Origin: Tigriopus japonicus
Lineage: Eukaryota > Arthropoda > Copepoda > Harpacticoida > Harpacticidae
NCBI GenBank assembly: GCA_010645155.1
Contig: JAAGOF010000252.1
Span: 220,662 to 284,661 of the forward strand
Direction: 5' to 3'
DNA: 64,000 bases
How positions within the stretch are numbered: position 1 is the stretch's first letter; every line of letters starts with the position of its first letter. The notes beneath the pieces are model-generated. The model made no database searches and was not told the DNA's origin. It worked only from the letters and a program-made list of their open reading frames with translations. Below, one piece after another: positions 59,701-64,000 of the stretch. The translations under genes and the position numbers were made by a program.

Positions 59701-62700
59701 ATCCTTCATTATTTCTAAAGGTTTCACTGTAACTGAGACAAAAGTCACCGTTGTCAATCAAGCTCATTACTTTTTAACCATGTCCATTGACTAAGTGGTC
59801 CAATTTGATTCTTTCCTTCTCAACCCACTCAAGTGAGTTCTTTTGAAACATTCCACAATAACACCCAGCAATTTGTGGAACGTCTATCCGTTCCAGAGGT
59901 TTTGCCCTCCAAATTGGGTCACAGTAACTTAGAGACAAAAAGCATAGGAATTTGTGCTCCGCCTCATCTTCTGAACAGAACACGGCCTTTGCTGAAGTAA
60001 TGAAGCCTCTTCAAGATCTCTAGATCGTAGTGGAATGCAAGGACTAATCTAAATGATCCCAAGTAAAGGCAATTGAAGGTTTGTTCCACTCAAAGCAAAT
60101 TATGTCCCTTTGTTCTTGAGTCTGAGGAATTCCCTCCCTAAAAGACACGTGAGAGTTTTGTGGAACACTTTTTTCGTACTTGTTCCAATGAGGTCGTCGC
60201 TCTTGTGTTTGAATCCTTGAGTGTTCCAAGTCACCAACGTTTCTTTGGTTGATTTCCCCACAGATCCCAAGGTACATCATCACCCTCCATGAGCTCTTGG
60301 CACACACTCCACCCGATCATGTGGAAAAGAAGTCATTGGAACATGCTCGAATCCAACTTGAGGATTTGTCACGACAAATGCACGATGAGGTAAGCGTATA
60401 ATGCAAGTGCAAGGAAGGCTAAAAATTGTGGAACTTTGCGCCCATTATTTATTAAAACGTGAAAGACGACCAAATTTTCTCGTAATGCCGTGGTTTAAGC
60501 AAGGGATTTTTGTTTAATTATTGATGAAGTTCGGTTCCACAAAGGCTTCGGTGGTTATTAAACCATTGGAAACCCAAGGAGGTGGCGATTTTTCTTTCAA
60601 CTGACAGGCACATTTATAATTGATCTTGACAGGCTAGATATTTGGCGTGTTTCCAAGTCATAATTAGTTGTATAGGGGAAAGCGTAGTGACGTCTTATCT
60701 TCTTGGTCATTGGTTCAATTCTTCCCCTGACCTTTCTTAGAAGGATAGACGCTAATAATTCCTCATAGACGACAGATCACTCAAATCGAATACGAAATAA
60801 CCATCGGAGCAAACAAGCAAATTTACTAATAATCGATGATGATCATTGATGAAAAAATGAAAAAAATAGGATGAAGGGAAGGATGGTAAGTTTAACCTTC
60901 CGTCCTAGAAATTTCAAATATTTAGTTAATTGATGTTTTTTACTATCAGAGTCGGTCAGTTTTCGCAATTGCTTTTATAATTGTAGTCCGAATATATCTT
61001 TAATTAACCAGGCTATGAAATGAAGTCCAAATTCAAAACAAAAGTTTACGATGATCTGCAGTTTTGAACACGTAGAAATGCATTAAAAAGTCACATAATT
61101 AGGAAAGCTCAGTAAACATCAGCTGTGCCTGTTTGTCTACTCCGTAGCACCGTCGTGTCCTCTGGTGTCTCATTGCTTCACTAAAATTCTACGATCGCAT
61201 CTCATTCTCGACCGTTTGTTGCGGAGCAACTGACCGTTTGAAATATTTGATCGAGCGCAGAATAGGAAAGAACAGAATCACCAGAAAAGGGCGGCGCAAC
61301 ACTACGGAGCACACAATCAACAACCTTTTTCTCACTGTGCTTAAAATCCAGAGCATCCTTAATCAATTTTCCCCCCTTTACCAATGTACATTGAGACATT
61401 TGACAAAGGTACAATTTTCGTGATAATATTTTTGTGACTGTTTTTCTGTAACCTATTATTCACTGAGACTTGGGTAAAAAAAACATCTTTTTAGGGACGT
61501 AGCAATTAGTGATTGACCAAAATGGCTATTAACCGAAACCGAAAATTTCAGCCAAAAGAGGGCTTTACCGAAAGCAGTTGACTACAAAATTGTATGTATA
61601 CAAAATTCACTTGAAAAATCAAATTGTTCACATGTTCGATGTTTTGGGTAATCGCAAAAATCGCAAATGAGTCAGAAAAAAATATGCTTCAGAAGTTTTT
61701 GAGCAAAAAAAAAAAAATCTTCGATTTCGTTGTCCAACTCCATTCTTTATAGTGCATGTCTGCTTTCGGTTCCTTAGGCATAACCGAATTTCGGCTGAAA
61801 GCACTTTTGGTCCATCACTAGTGGCAATCCTTTCCATGTTTTCATTTCTTCCTTGAATGCTGTTTGAAAAAGGAAGTTCCTTTCATCTTTGACGTGTGTC
61901 CTTGAACACCAAAGTAGCTTGGGAATCATCCATTCAATTTTCTAATAAGCAATTTGCTTGGCTGCCCTCTGATTGAATTGCATAACATAAAGACGTTGAA
62001 TTAGTGCAAAGAAGGGTTGAAATGTCCTTTGAAAGAAACAACAATTACAAGGCCATTCAAGATAATGGTAGTCTAATTCCAACACTGAAAAAAATGCTCA
62101 GGGTGATGCTTATTTTTCATGGAAAGAAATCAAACTAGAGTATGATGCGGATTAAATAGTGCGCAACGGTTCTGTAATCATTCATTGCTTCCTTCAAAAT
62201 GCACCAAATTGAATTTTCACAAGCAACAAGAACTAGACACAATATCCTGCTTAATTTGAAATGCACTGCATTCCAAGAAACATTTGTCATTAAGTTAAAG
62301 AATGACTATGAATGCAGCTTCCTCTTAACAAAGTGATCAAAGGAAAAGTGCAACTTCCATACGAATGTATTGTTCCATTTTTTTTGTAGGATCCCTGCAT
62401 CCAAAACATTTTGATGCCACACATTCATAGGTTTACTTTGAGTCGTCGAAAATTAGGAATGGCACTAAAACCTTGCCCAAAGGCTCATCTGAAAATGTTA
62501 CTTTGACATTTGATCTCAACGAATCTTAAATCCCTTCAGCTTAATGTTATGTCTGGGCTAATTTCCAACTCATTGTTGCTCAAGGCGGAAAATAAGTGAA
62601 GAAATGGCCTAAAATAGAATCTTAAAATAGGCAACAGGGCAAAACTTTTGGAACACTATTTTTTGTCTCTCATTTTGTCACTTTTTGGTAGTGATAGGAA

Positions 62701-63640
62701 CAGAATCATGAGTGTTCCTACTTTTGAATCTGAATTTTCATCTTGGTTTTCGGAAAGTCAGGCTGTGTTAAGCTTTTTGACCCAAAAACTAGCATCACTG
62801 GGCTAAAAATTGTGCTCTCGTTTCAAGACAAAGGCATTTTTAAGCTCATGTTTCTCACTTAAAAGATATTTGACGGTTTTTTAGCCGCTTCTGAATCTTA
62901 AAATAGGCCGAAAAAAACGCGCAAAATTTGTCTATAAGTTAAATCGCAGCAAAACGCGAAAAGGACTCTAAAATGCGAAAATAAGTTTGTTTCGGAAAGG
63001 TCGGAAAATCGCGAAAACTGTTTCTACGTAAGTTAAATCGCATCAACATGAGAAAAAGGACCCTAAAATGCGAAAATAAATTTGTTTCTTAAGTCAAATT
63101 TCAGTACGTAGAATGCAAAGACGGTCGAAAACATAAAAACCTTCTTAAATACGAAAATAAGCTTGTTTCTATGTTAAATTTCAATAGAATGCAAAGACGG
63201 TCGAAAACAAACGAAAACCTAATATACTAAAAGTTTCTTTTTCTTTAGTTAAAGTACTAAGGCTTTGATCTTGGCTCTACTGATTATTTCTTTTTAGGTC
63301 AGTGAAACGGAGAACATCCGCAAGAACCTGGCCATAGAGCGCATGATTATCGAAGGGTGCGATATTCTGCTAGATGTCAACCAAATGTTCGTTCGCCAAG
63401 GGACCTTGGTTCAAATCCTCCCACCGGGTTCCAAATCTGGAGCTCGAGGTCGCATGGGAATCGGAAGAGAAAAGGAGCGGGAAGCTGTGCGTCAATGCTT
63501 CCTGTTCAGTAATCATCTGATTATCACTACCCGGACTCAAGCTGGTCGATTGCATCTGGTGGACTCGGTGGGAAAGATCCCATTGGCTGACGTCACTTTG
63601 GTGGAGGATCCCAGTGAAGAAGAGCGCATGGATGAACCAG
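47763..63640 (+). CDS. RASGRF: Ras-GRF-type guanine nucleotide exchange factor, N-terminal 562 residues (gene runs off the right edge)
   Basis: Exons: 47763-47954, 48013-48138, 49515-49621, 51557-51704, 53266-53486, 55490-55719, 58162-58238, 58300-58416, 60264-60389, 63298-63640. All joins are GT/AG with matching phase; the last exon ends in phase 1 and continues outside the window. Ras-GRF proteins are calcium/calmodulin-responsive exchange factors for Ras (CDC25 domain) and Rac (DH domain). Visible: [10 protein letters not shown] and [13 protein letters not shown] starting PH1 (about 40-142); coiled coil (about 143-191); IQ motif [22 protein letters not shown] domain from [18 protein letters not shown] through [28 protein letters not shown] and [36 protein letters not shown] and the start of PH2 (ECFLF-like [11 protein letters not shown]). 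The REM and Ras-GEF domains are not in the window. Domain order and sequence blocks match vertebrate RASGRF1/2 closely. Confidence 0.95.
48556..49047 (+). CDS. RASGRF: Candidate in-frame cassette exon of Ras-GRF (164 codons) inside the PH1 coding region
   Basis: Between exons 48013-48138 and 49515-49621, which join directly in the conserved PH1 sequence, lies an open stretch bounded by a CTAG acceptor (48554-48555) and a TCT/GTAATA donor. It is exactly 492 bases, phase 0 at both ends and stop-free, with gene-like composition. It encodes a Ser/Thr/Asn-rich, probably disordered segment containing [13 protein letters not shown], a basophilic kinase-type site. Inclusion would insert 164 residues between ..ESIEKV and YCFAIMYRR of PH1. 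If not an exon, it is an unexplained open frame. Confidence 0.45.
53590..53848. mobile_element. Truncated copy of the 45.27 kb fold-back MITE family, in a Ras-GRF intron
   Basis: Shares, in order, CATTTCAATTCTTAGCTCAATC, AATGCCGCAGTGAAA, the GCCCTTTTGT...GGGCTA tip, GAGCATAACTTTT, TTGTCAACA and CAAGGTCTCAT with the 45.3 kb copy. The outer parts of both arms are absent. Confidence 0.6.
54374..54939 (+). other. Two unidentified open frames in a Ras-GRF intron
   Basis: Frames of 86 and 94 codons at 54374-54634 and 54655-54939 follow each other on the plus strand. The second contains a Lys/Arg-rich [10 protein letters not shown] and ends [12 protein letters not shown] do not recognise either. 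They may be a decayed transposon or chance. Confidence 0.15.
59138..59172. repeat. Perfect 16-bp hairpin with 3-base loop
   Basis: GAAGGACTTAAATAAC, then AAA, then GTTATTTAAGTCCTTC, in a Ras-GRF intron. Upstream AACTTAAATAACTATC partly repeats one arm, so it may be the tip of a decayed fold-back element. Confidence 0.8.
61507..61820. mobile_element. hAT-like MITE, 314 bp, 8-bp target-site duplication
   Basis: Left end TAGTGATTGACCAAAA and right end TTTTGGTCCATCACTA are inverse complements with one indel or mismatch. Inner parts also pair (AACCGAAA.../...TTTCGGCT, CCGAAAGCAG/CTGCTTTCGG). GTAGCAAT at 61499-61506 and GTGGCAAT at 61821-61828 form an 8-bp target duplication with one change. The TAG-GATG-type end and 8-bp duplication suit the hAT superfamily. 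It sits in the 60390-63297 Ras-GRF intron. Confidence 0.8.
62936..63225. repeat. Degenerate tandem repeat in the intron before the last Ras-GRF exon
   Basis: GTTAAATCGCA recurs near 62939 and 63032; AAAATGCGAAAATAA or a variant near 62971, 63068 and 63148; AATGCAAAGACGGTCGAAAAC near 63113 and 63188. The period is roughly 75-95 bases with three to four decayed units. Confidence 0.6.
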
Positions 63641-64000
63641 GTGAGAACCATGGGATAGAATGAGTTTTGAGAAAATCGGTCCCGTGTCCAGAGGAAGCTT
63701 TTTGAGCTTTAGGTCCCAAAAATTGGTCGTGCAGTACATCAACATTATGGGTCACATTTGGCTGCAGGGAAAAAGGCGTGTAAGAATGGGCAATTAGGAG
63801 CCTTTGTGACTTGCAGCTGTCGTTCGAAGGTCAATGGAAGATATAATTCTGTAAGAAATAGGCAAGTAAACACATTTTGGTACTAATGCGTTTGCACAAG
63901 CTGCTCAAGAAATCAAGAAATAGAAACATATCAACAACAATGTGGTTTAAGGGGGTTTCAAGCAAGTTTGAGCAAAACAGTCGAAAATTTTTGGGGTTTG

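Noticed and set aside
1..64000. CRISPR arrays, bacterial operons, phage or virus genes
   Set aside because: None seen. Introns, cuticle protein and metazoan signalling genes show a nuclear animal genome; no regularly spaced direct repeats of CRISPR type were found.

Overview
The window reads as eukaryotic nuclear DNA from an arthropod. Genes are split by GT/AG introns, intergenic DNA is AT-rich and full of short non-autonomous transposons, and there is a large Rebers-Riddiford chitin-binding cuticle protein. A crustacean, possibly a copepod, would fit, but that is inference only; nothing here fixes the species. All gene models were built by hand from open frames, splice-site phase and remembered family features. 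No search was run.

Layout. 0.06-3.07 kb, plus strand: a MAIP1-like mitochondrial matrix protein. 3.30-5.19 kb, minus strand and convergent with it: a phosphatidylserine decarboxylase. 5.3-14.5 kb: gene-poor DNA with a roughly 1.06 kb inverted repeat and a dead mariner-type transposase. 14.5-27.2 kb, minus strand: a PIX/ARHGEF7 Rho guanine nucleotide exchange factor (SH3, DH, PH, GIT-binding segment, coiled coil) with at least two alternative ends. Two complete plus-strand genes lie inside one PIX intron: an acid-sphingomyelinase-like phosphodiesterase (22.30-24.86 kb) and a secreted PI-PLC-X-like protein (24.99-26.59 kb). 27.3-39.0 kb: repeat-rich spacer with tRNA-derived SINE pieces, a LINE reverse-transcriptase remnant and two MITEs. 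39.05-41.78 kb, minus strand: an 881-residue cuticle protein. 41.8-47.7 kb: spacer with two fold-back elements and a GC-richer block. 47.76 kb to beyond the right edge, plus strand: a Ras-GRF-type exchange factor (PH, coiled coil, IQ, DH, start of second PH); its Ras-GEF catalytic part lies outside the window.

Functional themes. Two exchange factors sit in one region. PIX acts on Rac/Cdc42 through PAK, GIT and PDZ scaffolds. Ras-GRF is calcium/calmodulin-linked and acts on Ras and Rac. The convergent MAIP1/PISD pair both act in mitochondria. The nested pair are both predicted exported phosphodiesterases of lipids or nucleotides.

Most interesting points: a 496-residue alternative PIX tail that replaces the GIT-binding and coiled-coil exons and ends in the PDZ ligand ETWV; an in-frame 164-codon candidate cassette exon that would open up the first PH domain of Ras-GRF; the charge-segregated cuticle protein; and several well-delimited MITE/SINE families with readable target-site duplications.
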